Shown one piece after another: positions 16,594 through 24,992 of a stretch of 64,000 bases of DNA. The stretch's first letter is position 1, and every line of letters starts with the position of its first letter. This DNA comes from Liquorilactobacillus sucicola DSM 21376 = JCM 15457 (GTDB taxonomy: Bacteria > Bacillota > Bacilli > Lactobacillales > Lactobacillaceae). The stretch covers positions 1 to 64,000 of the forward strand of contig NZ_BALC01000001.1 of assembly GCF_000612445.1 (NCBI RefSeq), given 5' to 3'. The translations under genes were made by a program, and so were the position numbers. The notes beneath the pieces are model-generated. The model had not been told where the DNA came from. It made no database searches and worked only from the letters and a program-made list of their open reading frames with translations.

Positions 16594-18114
16594 ATGCTGG
16601 ATAATTTATTAGACTTTATTAGAAAAGATGGACTTTCAAAGCAATTAGAGCACAGCTTTTTAGGTATTGAAGTTGAGGAACACAGAATTGATCGAAAGGG
16701 ACGATTGAGCCGTAACCCCCATCCACAAAAGTTAGGTTCAAGAGATTATCATCCGTATCTGCAATCAGATTTTGCGGAGTCACAAAGTGAAATCATCACC
16801 GATCCGCTTTCTTCAGTTGAAGATGTTATGCAACAACTGAATACCCTTCAAACAGTTTTGGCTTATTCCTTACAAAATGATGATAGAATTTGGCCTTTTA
16901 GCATGCCACCGGCTCTGGACGAATCGGATCGCCATTTTATCGCCAAGCATTTTGATCGTCCTGCTTATAAGGAATATCGTGATTATCTAATTGAAAAGTA
17001 CGGCGTCGCACGTAAAATTATTACCGGAGTGCATGTAAATTACAGTATCCCAGATTCTTTTTTTGCACACTTATATCAGCATTATCAGCATGATTTTGAA
17101 TCTTTGACAAGTTTTAAAAACATGCTTTATTTTCGTATAACCCAAAACTTTGTACTTCATCGCTGGTTATTAACTTATCTTTTTGGGGCAAGTCCCATAC
17201 CTGAGGCAGGTTTTTTTGCTGATGCTTCTGATCCGTGTTGGACTCATCCGGTGAGAAGTATTCGTAATAGCCGTTTTGGCTATGTAAATGACAGTGCGGA
17301 TCATGTTAATGTAACTTTGTATTCTTCTTTCGACTCATTTGTTAGCGGAATTGAAACTGCAGTTGAAGACCACCATCTGTTTGGACCCGCCGAGTTTTAT
17401 GGCCCCGTTAGATTGAGGGGGCAGGAGAGGCTTAATGAGTATCGCTCAAAGGGGATATCTTATCTTGAATTTAGGGTGTTTGATAATGATCCTTTCAGTG
17501 CTAATGGCATTAGTCGAGACACACTAGTTTTTCTGAAGATTTTTCTGCTTTATTTATTACTTGCTCCAGTCGATGAACAAAATATTGAGGACAAGTTGAA
17601 AGAAGCTTTTGATGAGAATGATCGCGTTGCTTTAGAACGGCCAGATAAACCAACCTTTAAACAAAGAGAAGGAATAGTAATTTTAGAAAAAATGACGAAA
17701 CTAGTGAAAGATGTAGGTGTTGCTGACCATGACATTTTTACTGTTTTGCAAAAATTTACTGATATTTTAGCTCACCCGCAATTGACTCCTGCTGCGAGAC
17801 TGTTGCCGTTTGTCAACGACGGCAGTTTACGAGAAAAGGGAGTTGAGATTGCATCTGCTCATAAAAAAGCAATGATAAAATCTGATGCATTACTGCCTTC
17901 GCTGTCTAATTTTGCACATCAAACACAAACATTGATTTTTAAGTCAGTAGAGCTAGGGATTCGTTATACTGTTCGAAAGAGTCAGAGTAATAAGGAAGTT
18001 GTAAACCTGACATCTGGAGAGATCACGAGAAAACTGAAGTTAGAAGATTATAAAGAAATAACTTTGGACAATTCTGAAAAATATCTAAGGGAGCTTTTTC
18101 CTACTTTAAAATAA
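16594..18114 (+). CDS. gshA: Glutamate-cysteine ligase (GshA type)
   Basis: Makes gamma-glutamylcysteine from Glu, Cys and ATP, the first step of glutathione synthesis. 506 residues from ATG 16594, about ten bases after GGAGGA; the in-frame ATG at 16585 touches that site. The N-terminal FLGIEVEEHRID holds the metal-binding glutamates of this ligase family, followed by SQSEIIT and GVHVNYSIPD (about 149-158), both conserved in the catalytic half of GshAB. The C-terminal ATP-grasp glutathione synthetase domain of bifunctional GshAB (about 750 residues) is absent and no gshB lies nearby. The cell may therefore stop at gamma-glutamylcysteine or carry gshB elsewhere. Monocistronic, followed by a repeat-derived terminator. 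Confidence 0.9.
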   Translation: MLDNLLDFIRKDGLSKQLEHSFLGIEVEEHRIDRKGRLSRNPHPQKLGSRDYHPYLQSDFAESQSEIITDPLSSVEDVMQQLNTLQTVLAYSLQNDDRIWPFSMPPALDESDRHFIAKHFDRPAYKEYRDYLIEKYGVARKIITGVHVNYSIPDSFFAHLYQHYQHDFESLTSFKNMLYFRITQNFVLHRWLLTYLFGASPIPEAGFFADASDPCWTHPVRSIRNSRFGYVNDSADHVNVTLYSSFDSFVSGIETAVEDHHLFGPAEFYGPVRLRGQERLNEYRSKGISYLEFRVFDNDPFSANGISRDTLVFLKIFLLYLLLAPVDEQNIEDKLKEAFDENDRVALERPDKPTFKQREGIVILEKMTKLVKDVGVADHDIFTVLQKFTDILAHPQLTPAARLLPFVNDGSLREKGVEIASAHKKAMIKSDALLPSLSNFAHQTQTLIFKSVELGIRYTVRKSQSNKEVVNLTSGEITRKLKLEDYKEITLDNSEKYLRELFPTLK

Positions 18115-18142
18115 AATTGACGAATCATGCGGAGAGGAAAAG

Positions 18143-18308
18143 GGGCCGTAAGTCGGTTAATTTTGAGTATTGACGCGAATTACGAACATGGCGAGTGCTT
18201 TACTGCGAATAATTTGAGGCAGATAGAGAACTTTAATTTAATGGAACTCGTTTATACGGAGAGGCTAGGTTAAAATTCAACTTTTGATCCAGGCCTTATC
18301 TTATTTTT
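18143..18308 (+). repeat. Dispersed 3'-end repeat element, copy B (fullest copy)
   Basis: Carries all modules: CCGTAAGTCGG (18146-18156), ATTACGAACATGGCGAGT (18179-18196), ATGGAACTCGTTTATACG (18241-18258), and a terminal hairpin GAGGCTAGGTTAAAA...TTTTGATCCAGGCCTT (18260-18297) with T-rich tail. Individual modules recur at 7.3 kb and 26.4 kb with one mismatch in 18. It fills the 314-bp gap after gshA and probably terminates it. Confidence 0.7.
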
Positions 18309-18428
18309 TGGCACTGATATGTTTAATGAAAGTAAAGGGGTTGAAGTAATAAATTTTTGATGTAGAATGGTTTTGTGCAATGTTGAGCGATTTTAAACAC
18401 TGCAAATTTATAAAAGAGGTGTGTCACT

Positions 18429-18953
18429 ATGCAGAGTGTCGCAAAGGAATCTGCTGGAACAAAGTTTTGGCGAGCAGTTTATTTAGGTTTGATAGGGGGG
18501 ATCATTTCTGGTTTTGTTAAAATCGGGTGGGAAGGATTGCTGCCGCCGCGAACGACTATCCGTAATTTAACTAATCCCCCACAAGAATTAATGCAGCAGA
18601 TGGGGATACCTTATCGAATCACACATGCTTACTTCACTTATTCTGGACAACATGTACAGTTTGTCAGCTTGATTTTACATTTTGGATTTTCGATTGTATT
18701 TGCTATTCTTTATTGCTGGTTGGCGGAGTACTGGCTTAAGGTTACATTCTTGCAAGGAACTGTTTATGGTTTTGTGATTTGGATTGCTTTTCATATCATT
18801 ATTTTACCAGCACTTGGAACGGTGCCTGCTCCTTGGCTGCAGCCATTTGATGAACATTTTTCAGAATTTTTAGGTCATTTAATTTGGGCGTGGACTTTTG
18901 AAATTTGTCGACATGATTTTAAGGCACGGATGAAACATGTTGCTGTTGATTAA
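18429..18953 (+). CDS. YagU family (DUF1440) membrane protein
   Basis: 174-residue inner-membrane protein with about four hydrophobic segments (about 20-36, 78-98, 105-130, 145-160). LGLIGGIISGFVKIGWE near the N-terminus and the block PPRTTIRNLTNPPQ are typical of YagU-like proteins; the E. coli member contributes to acid tolerance. AAGAGGTGTG precedes ATG 18429. Its role in this organism is unknown. A hairpin terminator lies downstream at 19081. Confidence 0.85.
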   Translation: MQSVAKESAGTKFWRAVYLGLIGGIISGFVKIGWEGLLPPRTTIRNLTNPPQELMQQMGIPYRITHAYFTYSGQHVQFVSLILHFGFSIVFAILYCWLAEYWLKVTFLQGTVYGFVIWIAFHIIILPALGTVPAPWLQPFDEHFSEFLGHLIWAWTFEICRHDFKARMKHVAVD

Positions 18954-19080
18954 AAGCGGCAATTGTTGTGCAGTGCAAAATATACTACATTCCAGTCTCA
19001 CCATTCCAAATCGGTAAGGTAAATGTACTTCACGATCTGCCTTGAGGGAAATGTAGAAACACGTGTGTATGAACAATAAA

Positions 19081-19126
19081 GGAGTTGGGTTAAGGTTTAA
19101 ATTCTTTGGCCCAGCTCCTTTTTGCA
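19081..19126 (+). terminator. Terminator after the YagU-like gene (repeat-like hairpin)
   Basis: GGAGTTGGGTTAAGG pairs with TCTTTGGCCCAGCTCC, followed by TTTTT. Its design matches the terminal hairpins of the dispersed repeat. Confidence 0.8.
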
Positions 19127-19169
19127 AAAGTAAATTTTAGATTTATTCACGAGTTGAAGCGGTATAAAT

Positions 19170-19516
19170 TCAGTTTAAGTTGAATAGTGCAACGCTAAAA
19201 GTTAAATAAGTTGCAAATAAAATCCAGATAAAATTAATAAATAGCTGAGTTATATATATAATAAAAGCATCAAATTTGGTACTTTTTTCTTCTATTGAAG
19301 ATTGTAAAAGCAATAAGCCTGAAATGCCAATCATTAAGTATAGGAGGGCCATACTACTTCAAAAATGAAAGTGGATGGTGATAGTGGTGGAAGGTATACA
19401 TTGTAAATTTTTTTGATGTTGCCCGCAAATAGTGCTGAGAGTAAGCCAAGCAGTTCAATTACGATAATGAATAGCATTAGTTTGAAAAGGCCAGAATGTT
19501 TTGAATTTATCGGCAT
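19170..19516 (-). pseudogene. tspO: TspO/MBR family protein, frameshifted and C-terminally truncated
   Basis: Remnant of a tryptophan-rich sensory protein (TspO/CrtK), normally about 155 residues with five membrane helices. ATG 19516 follows AAGGGA. The first frame encodes TM1 and the hallmark PPLSPSTFIFEVVWP, then runs out of frame at a C run near 19345; the other frame continues LLYLMIGISGLLLL and FINFIWILFATYLTF. One added C would join the two. Even then the protein ends after TM4 without TM5, so unlike the other split genes here it has lost more than one base. Confidence 0.75.
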
Positions 19517-19643
19517 AAAATTATCCCTTTTTAGTGGGTGTAGCACAGCTAATATTTTGCATAATAAATGATGATTTTGGCTTTTACTTTTATAAGAAAT
19601 TAGCTATATTCCTCTAAAGAAAGATAAAAGAGAAGGTATTAAA

Positions 19644-19680
19644 AAAATGCAACGAAACATTAGTTTCGCTGCATTTTTGA
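19644..19680. terminator. Terminator downstream of the 37-aa gene
   Basis: AAATGCAACGAAAC pairs with GTTTCGCTGCATTT around ATTA, with T and A runs on the two sides; it serves the minus-strand small gene. Confidence 0.75.
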
Positions 19681-19728
19681 AATACAATTTTTGTTTTAAT
19701 ACAATCATAGTTTAGAGGTGCTTAAGTT

Positions 19729-19842
19729 TTAATTTAAGTCTTGTGATGCTTTTTCTTGAGCTTCCGCTGGAGAAAAAGCCTGTACTAAAACATTAGTCAT
19801 ATTCTTTCTATTCTTAACGTCAACTAAATACCATTTCAGCAT
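19729..19842 (-). CDS. Small protein of 37 aa, unknown function
   Basis: A short reading frame with a very strong ribosome binding site, AAGGAGGGG, nine bases before ATG 19842. It encodes MLKWYLVDVKNRKNMTN, then VLVQAFSPAEAQEKAS and a short tail. The pattern suggests a two-stranded beta hairpin (about 2-22) and a short amphipathic helix starting at SPAEAQEKA. It is followed within 50 bp by its own hairpin terminator, so it looks like a complete one-gene transcript. No hydrophobic export signal. I do not know its function. Confidence 0.65.
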   Translation of the reverse strand: MLKWYLVDVKNRKNMTNVLVQAFSPAEAQEKASQDLN

Positions 19843-20174
19843 AGTCTTTCCCCTCCTTTTTTATTTAACTACAATGAAGAATTATATACGTTTTCAAACA
19901 AAATTCAAGTATTATGTCTTATTATAAAATATTTATTTAAAAAGTAAATTTTCCTGAACTTTTTGAGAAAGAAAAGCAAGCGAAGTCTGGTATGGCTGCA
20001 TTATATTTCATGGAGTGGTAAAAAGCTATTTCAGTCTGCCAGTCGAGAGCGTAACTAAGTGTAGTTAATGTTAAGGCTTTGCTTGTTAGCGAGAGGAAGA
20101 GATGGTGGTACATTTTTCATAGTTAATAAATTGGTGACTTGTTGCATAATATATAAGTTATGCAGTGAATGTTT
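19843..20174. other. Gene-free stretch
   Basis: AT-rich sequence holding the upstream region of the 37-aa gene. I see no reading frame with a ribosome binding site, no RNA gene and no repeat that matches the rest of the window. Confidence 0.4.
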
Positions 20175-20759
20175 TTAGTATTTGAGTTCCTTAACAAAAC
20201 TACGGATATTCTTAGCTAGGAATTCCTCGTGTGTGATATTTAAAAATGAACTAGTAAAGCGACTCTGAGTTAAAAAAAATCCAAAATTCAGCCATACAAA
20301 ATTCATTGCTAACATTTCTATATCAAGATCTTGCGAGATTAACCGTTTTTCTTGCATTTTTTTAAGGTAGCTGACAAGGAGAGACTTAAAATGAATTGGA
20401 ATCTTTTCAACATCTTTATTAACTTCTGGAAGTGAAAAAGATTCACGAAGCCCCACCATAAAGATTGCTTGATGATCGAAAACAAATTTCTGATATTTAT
20501 CAGCCATAGCGGTCAAATCTTTCTCTAGGTTACCGGTATCTTTTTGTTCCTGCTTTAGACGATCAATATCAGCAAGGTACTGATCAATTGTTGCCTGCAG
20601 CAAGCCCCTTTTATCTTTAAAATTGCGAAAAATGGTTGTTTCGTTAACTTGAGCAGACTCAGCAATTTTATGTGTTGTAGCATTGCGGTAGCCGTTTTCA
20701 ATAAGTAAATCTTTAAAAGCTTTTAGAATACGTTTTTGAGTTGGAGTAAATGACATCAT
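20175..20759 (-). CDS. TetR/AcrR family transcriptional regulator
   Basis: 194 residues: an N-terminal TetR HTH (about 8-55, with NATTHKIAESAQVNETTIFRNFKDKRGLL containing the recognition helix) and a variable all-helical ligand domain. Two adjacent ATGs (20759, 20756) follow GGAGG. A near-perfect inverted repeat TGCAAGT/ACTTGCA (20811-20828) lies in its promoter, suggesting autoregulation. No transporter or enzyme gene is divergent from it, so its target is not evident; the nearest plus-strand gene is beyond tRNA-Leu. Confidence 0.9.
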   Translation of the reverse strand: MMSFTPTQKRILKAFKDLLIENGYRNATTHKIAESAQVNETTIFRNFKDKRGLLQATIDQYLADIDRLKQEQKDTGNLEKDLTAMADKYQKFVFDHQAIFMVGLRESFSLPEVNKDVEKIPIHFKSLLVSYLKKMQEKRLISQDLDIEMLAMNFVWLNFGFFLTQSRFTSSFLNITHEEFLAKNIRSFVKELKY

Positions 20760-20810
20760 AATCCCTCCGATTGTTATATAATTAAATATAGTTTACCATA
20801 AATTACAATG

Positions 20811-20828
20811 TGCAAGTAATAACTTGCA
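20811..20828. promoter_or_regulatory. Palindromic operator candidate for the TetR regulator
   Basis: TGCAAGTAATAACTTGCA, arms of 6-7 bp about 50 bp upstream of the tetR-type start. It overlaps a minus-strand TTGCAC that can serve as -35. Typical position for autorepression; the assignment is inference. Confidence 0.55.
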
Positions 20829-21016
20829 TATTAATTTGAAGTTGCATTTTTCAAGAGAAATGCGCGGTGCTCGAACATAGCAGTGATGTAGACAAATATC
20901 TAGTCTACGCGGCTGCAAAATGAATTTGATGTTTTGCTTTTTTTGAGAAGAGCACGAAAACAGATAATATTAGTGCGATGTAGCGGCTATTCTAGCGTAC
21001 TCTTAAAAACAATAAC

Positions 21017-21061
21017 TAAAAGTCCACAAATGCTTTTATGTCAGCACTTGTGGACTTTTTA
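21017..21061. terminator. Terminator of tRNA-Leu(CAG)
   Basis: AAAAGTCCACAAATGC pairs with GCACTTGTGGACTTTT, with A and T runs on both flanks, directly after the minus-strand tRNA. Confidence 0.85.
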
Positions 21062-21070
21062 ATTTTATTA

Positions 21071-21154
21071 TGCCCTCGGCAGGAGTCGAACCTGTACTTG
21101 GAAACCCAAACAGCGACCTGAACGCTGCGCGTCTGCCAATTCCGCCACGAGGGC
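21071..21154 (-). tRNA. tRNA-Leu(CAG)
   Basis: Class II tRNA of 84 nt on the minus strand: acceptor stem GCCCTCG/CGAGGGC, anticodon CAG in a loop closed by CAGCG/CGCTG, long variable arm, discriminator A. A minus-strand TATACT about 30 bp upstream is a good -10. Confidence 0.95.
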
Positions 21155-21328
21155 AAATGAACAACACTCCGATAGTATACACTATATAAGCAAAAAATAA
21201 AAGGGAAAGTTGAACTGAATTTTAGATATTTTTATAATGGAGTTTTTTTTTCTTGCATTAGGGTAGCTGTTAAACTAAAATTAATAGCAATGTAAGCGAA
21301 AACATATATGGAGAATGGGGCTTTGATT

Positions 21329-21625
21329 ATGTCTAAAATAAATAAAGAATACTTAATTGAGAGAGCTAAAATTTATCGTGAAGAGGCACAAAGAGCAATT
21401 GAACTTTTTTTATCAGGTGATATATATCGAGCTCAATTGGTGAAAAGAACAATAATTAAGTCCTGCTGCTCCGAATTGAAAAATGGGCAGCAAGAAACGG
21501 ACGCTTATTACGAATTGCTTGAAAAAATGGCGGCTTTACCAGAAGGTGAAGACAGTTTATTTGAAAATCTTGATTGGATACGGGTTAATTGCCGTGTGTA
21601 TATAGACAGCGCAAAATGGTCTTAA
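21329..21625 (+). CDS. Hypothetical protein (98 aa)
   Basis: Unrecognised soluble, helix-rich protein starting MSKINKEYLIERAKIYREEA. The start ATG 21329 is chosen because GGGG lies about ten bases upstream; an in-frame ATG at 21308 would add seven residues. Two adjacent cysteines (KSCCSEL) and a third near the C-terminus are notable. It precedes the second Usp gene by about 50 bp and probably shares its transcript, which hints at a stress context but no function. Confidence 0.6.
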   Translation: MSKINKEYLIERAKIYREEAQRAIELFLSGDIYRAQLVKRTIIKSCCSELKNGQQETDAYYELLEKMAALPEGEDSLFENLDWIRVNCRVYIDSAKWS

Positions 21626-21677
21626 GGACAAGCGCACCTAATAATGTTATAATTAGTAGAAGAAAGAGGTGGGAGTC

Positions 21678-22124
21678 ATGGTACAAAAATATCAGAAAAT
21701 ACTAGTGCCTGTTGACGGTTCAGAAAACGCAGAGAAATCTTTAGAGCGGGCTATTGCGATTGCTAAGAGAAATGGTGCTCATCTTGATATTTTAAATGTT
21801 ATTGATGTGAAGCATTTTGCTAGCAATATAGGGGGAGTGATTGACCCGACTGGGGACATTATTTACTCAACTTTCGAAAATGTTCAATCATATTTAAAGG
21901 AGTTGGAACAAAAGGTTTTTGAGGCTGGCCATAAGGATGTTTCTGTCCATGCACGCTTTGGCTCACCACGAATGATAATTTCAAAAGAGTTTCCTGATGA
22001 ATATAATTCGGATTTGATTATTATCAGTAAAACAGGGTTAAATCCCGTTGAGCGAATACTTATGGGCGCTGTAACTGATTATGTTGTTCGGATGGCGCGC
22101 TGTGATGTGATGGTCGTTCGCTAA
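21678..22124 (+). CDS. Universal stress protein (UspA family), copy 2
   Basis: 148 residues from ATG 21678; an in-frame GTG at 21669 overlaps the ribosome binding site AGAGGTGGGAG. ILVPVDGSENAEKSLERA and LIIISKTGLNPVERILMGAVTDYV mark the two halves of the alpha/beta nucleotide-binding fold; the latter holds the family's Gly-rich loop in a degenerate form. Closely related to copy 1 at 13924 across its length (for example IISKEFPDEY versus VISSDFPEEY). A small unknown gene lies upstream and a membrane protein downstream. Confidence 0.88.
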   Translation: MVQKYQKILVPVDGSENAEKSLERAIAIAKRNGAHLDILNVIDVKHFASNIGGVIDPTGDIIYSTFENVQSYLKELEQKVFEAGHKDVSVHARFGSPRMIISKEFPDEYNSDLIIISKTGLNPVERILMGAVTDYVVRMARCDVMVVR

Positions 22125-22183
22125 CTTTTGTAAATTAAAATGTGGTTATTTTATCACTACTGTTGGTAAAGGGGGATTGATCA

Positions 22184-22516
22184 ATGACGTGGCTTGAAAT
22201 TATTGCTGTTGGCAGTCTCGCTGTCTTGATTGTGTACAATTTGAAAACGAGTCTGGCGGTAAAAAAGCTTCGGAACAAGGTCAACATCGCTAAAGCCGAA
22301 AAAATGGCTGTGACTGAAAATGAAGAGTTGGTGGGTGTGGCTGCCGATAAAAAGCGCTGGCTTCTTTTAGGTCAGGTACTTTTCTGGTTATCTGTTGCTA
22401 TGGCTTTTTTTGCTTCATTAATAGAAGTGGTATACTTTTTAGATTTGTACACAATCACGTCGATTTACGTTAATCATTTGGATGAAAAAGTAATTAAAAC
22501 AATCAACAAAGCATAA
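22184..22516 (+). CDS. Small membrane protein of unknown function (110 aa)
   Basis: Two clear hydrophobic segments (about 3-20 and 67-93) flank a basic, lysine-rich middle region (27-62). AAAGGGGGA lies about eight bases before ATG 22184. A strong terminator overlaps its end. I do not recognise the family. Confidence 0.65.
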   Translation: MTWLEIIAVGSLAVLIVYNLKTSLAVKKLRNKVNIAKAEKMAVTENEELVGVAADKKRWLLLGQVLFWLSVAMAFFASLIEVVYFLDLYTITSIYVNHLDEKVIKTINKA

Positions 22517-22576
22517 CCTTAAGGTAACAAAACTTGTGGTGCGCAAGTACAGGTTGTCTTAAGGTTACTTTTTTTT
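22509..22576 (+). terminator. Terminator after the 110-aa membrane gene
   Basis: GTAACCTTAAG-type arms: AACCTTAAG (22515-22523) pairs with CTTAAGGTT (22558-22566) around a large loop with an internal CTTGTG/GCGCAAG hairpin, followed by eight or more T residues. Confidence 0.75.
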
Positions 22577-22675
22577 AAAGTCTGCTTGAACTTGCTAATG
22601 GCAGGTTCTTTTTTATGATAAAATACTTGAGTATCTTTTAGAAAAAACATAGGTGAATGAATTGGAGACTTTAAA

Positions 22676-23101
22676 ATGAATATTATGAAAGAGTACGGCT
22701 TATCACTTGTGAAAGCGCTAGGTTCTTTTATTGTTTTGCTTTTATTGCTCAATCTAGTTAAAAATACCGAATGGAAACTGCTTTTGAATTATTATCTGAT
22801 TAGTAACTATATTATGCTTTATCCCTTTAATCAGCGGTTCTTTGAAAAAAAAGAGGGCCAAAAAGAAGAGGCTACGGAGCAACTATCACGAACCCAGCGA
22901 AAAAATTACACAGAAAGCGATCATGCTGCTGAGGAAGAGCCAAAAACAATGTCACGCGCAAAAGCAGCACAGGCAAATAAAAATGATCCCAGAGAGCTGC
23001 TGCTGAGCATTGGGCTTAGCTTTGTAAAATATGTATTTTTGATTATATGTGCCCCAATAATTTTTATGCAGTACTATCTGTTGGGAAAGGACAATTACTG
23101 A
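22676..23101 (+). CDS. Membrane protein of unknown function (141 aa)
   Basis: Hydrophobic segments at about 9-28, 32-52 and 110-132 are separated by a long hydrophilic, Glu/Lys-rich linker (58-100). GGAGAC lies eight bases before ATG 22676. No recognised domain. It follows the other membrane gene after a terminator, so it is probably transcribed separately. Confidence 0.65.
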   Translation: MNIMKEYGLSLVKALGSFIVLLLLLNLVKNTEWKLLLNYYLISNYIMLYPFNQRFFEKKEGQKEEATEQLSRTQRKNYTESDHAAEEEPKTMSRAKAAQANKNDPRELLLSIGLSFVKYVFLIICAPIIFMQYYLLGKDNY

Positions 23102-23455
23102 AGCTTGAGATCCAATTACAGACGGGCTTGACCGCAAGTGCTGGCTTAATTATTGAAGAACGGTAATTTGTATATATAATGCAGGATTTAAAATAACCGA
23201 ACTATGGTTTTTGATCAAATTCTTTTCAGTATTTGAACAGTGTGTATGGTTAAGTAAAGAGAAGAGTGGCAAGTTGTTTAAAATAACTAAGCTATTATTA
23301 ACCACTGAGAGAATAGTGTATTTTTTAAATAAGTATAAGACGCGATTGAAATTGTTGATTAGATTTTACCACCAATTATTTAATCTTTGATTAATGAACA
23401 AAGACTAATCTGCTTGGAATACCAAGGCTACGTGACTTCTTGATAGTGTGTGACA
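23102..23455. other. Gene-free stretch upstream of the permease-epimerase genes
   Basis: 354 bp of AT-rich DNA with no supported reading frame, RNA gene or repeat. The permease promoter lies at its right end. Confidence 0.4.
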
Positions 23456-23483
23456 TTGACTTTTCTAATATATTTGTTATAAT
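23456..23483 (+). promoter_or_regulatory. Promoter of the permease-epimerase unit
   Basis: TTGACT (23456-23461), 16-bp spacer, perfect TATAAT (23478-23483), about 55 bp before the permease start. Confidence 0.75.
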
Positions 23484-23537
23484 TTCTCTAACTTGTTATA
23501 GTTTTTATAATTTTATTTATATTGTGGAGGAATACAT

Positions 23538-24992
23538 ATGAAAAAATTCATAAAGAGGCTCTTCTTGAAAGAAGACCCAAATGTCTATCAAGATAAAGAT
23601 TCTCATTTAAAACGTGTCTTAACTGTCAAGGATTTTCTAGCATTGGGTGTTGGTACTATTGTATCAACTGCTATCTTTACGTTGCCGGGTGTTGTAGCAG
23701 CTTCGCATGCTGGCCCCGCTGTTGCGTTGTCTTTTTTAGCTGCTGCTATTGTAGCAGGATTGGTTGCATTTGCGTACGCTGAAATGTCATCTGCCATGCC
23801 TTTTGCCGGATCGGCGTATTCGTGGATTAATGTCGTTTTTGGAGAATTTTTTGGTTGGATAGCTGGTTGGGCCTTGCTAGCAGAGTACTTTATTGCTGTG
23901 GCTTTTGTTGCTTCTGGGTTATCAGCAAATTTTAGAGGACTAGTAGAGCCGCTTGGTTTTAAACTCCCAAATTATTTAGCAAATGCTTTTGGAACTGATG
24001 GCGGCTTTATTGATATCATTGCTGTTATTGTTGTTATATTGGTTGCATTGTTGTTGTCACAAGGAGTTTCAGATGCAGCCCGCGTAGAGAATGTTTTAGT
24101 TGTGCTGAAGGTTTTAGCAATTTTAGTTTTTATTTTTGTCGGAGTGACGGCCTTACATAAGGCAAACTATACCCCTTTTATTCCTGAGTACCATAAAAAC
24201 CCTGATGGAACAGCTTTTGGCGGCTGGCAAGGAATTTATGCAGGAGTTTCATCGATTTTTCTTTCTTATATTGGTTTTGACTCAATTGCAGCTAACTCTG
24301 CGGAAGCAAAAAATCCGCAAAAAACCATGCCGCGCGGGATCTTAGGTTCACTTTTGATTGCTGTTGTTCTCTTTGTGGCTGTTTCATTAGTGTTAGTAGG
24401 TATGTTCCACTATTCTAGTTATGCTAATAATGCTGAACCAGTTGGCTGGGCTTTACGTCAAAGCGGGCATCCGATTGTTGCCTCAGTTGTTCAGGCTGTT
24501 GCAGTTATAGGAATGTTCACTGCATTAATTGGAATGATGTTAGCTGGTTCGCGTCTGCTGTATTCGTTTGGACGTGACGGTATGCTGCCAAAATGGCTAG
24601 GTGTCTTGAATAGCAAGAAACTTCCAAATCGCTCGTTATTAGTTTTAGGAATAATTGGTGTCGTTTTAGGAGCTCTTTTCCCATTCGCTTTTCTAGCTCA
24701 GTTAATATCGGCAGGAACACTGATTGCATTTATGTTTGTTTCTCTTGGCATTTATGCTTTACGTTCGCGTGAAGGTAAAGACATTCCAGAACCTGCCTTC
24801 AAAATGCCCCTTTATCCGGTCTTACCAGCAGTTGCATTTTTGTTTACTTTAATTGTATTCTGGGGTCTGGATTATGATGCTAAAGTTTACTCGTTAGGCT
24901 GGTTTGCTCTAGGTCTGGTTATTTACTTTGTTTACGGTATTCACCATTCATATCTTAGCAAACGAGCGGGTGATTCTGAAGATGAGCACTAA
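23538..24992 (+). CDS. APC-family amino acid permease (CAT/YfnA-like)
   Basis: Membrane transporter of 484 residues with about 12 hydrophobic segments. LGVGTIVSTAIFTLPGVVAA (about 37-56) is the TM1 substrate-backbone motif; GFDSIAANSAEAKNPQKTMP lies in the conserved loop after TM6. This places it in the cationic-amino-acid-transporter-like branch rather than with the AAT permease at 5886. ATG 23538 follows GGAGG by about eight bases. Its last 11 bases overlap the start of the epimerase-like gene, so the two are almost certainly translated from one mRNA and probably act on the same substrate. Confidence 0.9.
   Translation: MKKFIKRLFLKEDPNVYQDKDSHLKRVLTVKDFLALGVGTIVSTAIFTLPGVVAASHAGPAVALSFLAAAIVAGLVAFAYAEMSSAMPFAGSAYSWINVVFGEFFGWIAGWALLAEYFIAVAFVASGLSANFRGLVEPLGFKLPNYLANAFGTDGGFIDIIAVIVVILVALLLSQGVSDAARVENVLVVLKVLAILVFIFVGVTALHKANYTPFIPEYHKNPDGTAFGGWQGIYAGVSSIFLSYIGFDSIAANSAEAKNPQKTMPRGILGSLLIAVVLFVAVSLVLVGMFHYSSYANNAEPVGWALRQSGHPIVASVVQAVAVIGMFTALIGMMLAGSRLLYSFGRDGMLPKWLGVLNSKKLPNRSLLVLGIIGVVLGALFPFAFLAQLISAGTLIAFMFVSLGIYALRSREGKDIPEPAFKMPLYPVLPAVAFLFTLIVFWGLDYDAKVYSLGWFALGLVIYFVYGIHHSYLSKRAGDSEDEH

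Noticed and set aside
19334-19546. Two independent small membrane proteins (19170-19352 and 19334-19546)
   Set aside because: They are two frames of one tspO-like gene.
22519-22752. 77-codon minus-strand frame
   Set aside because: It overlaps the terminator at 22509-22576 and the start of a well-supported plus-strand gene.
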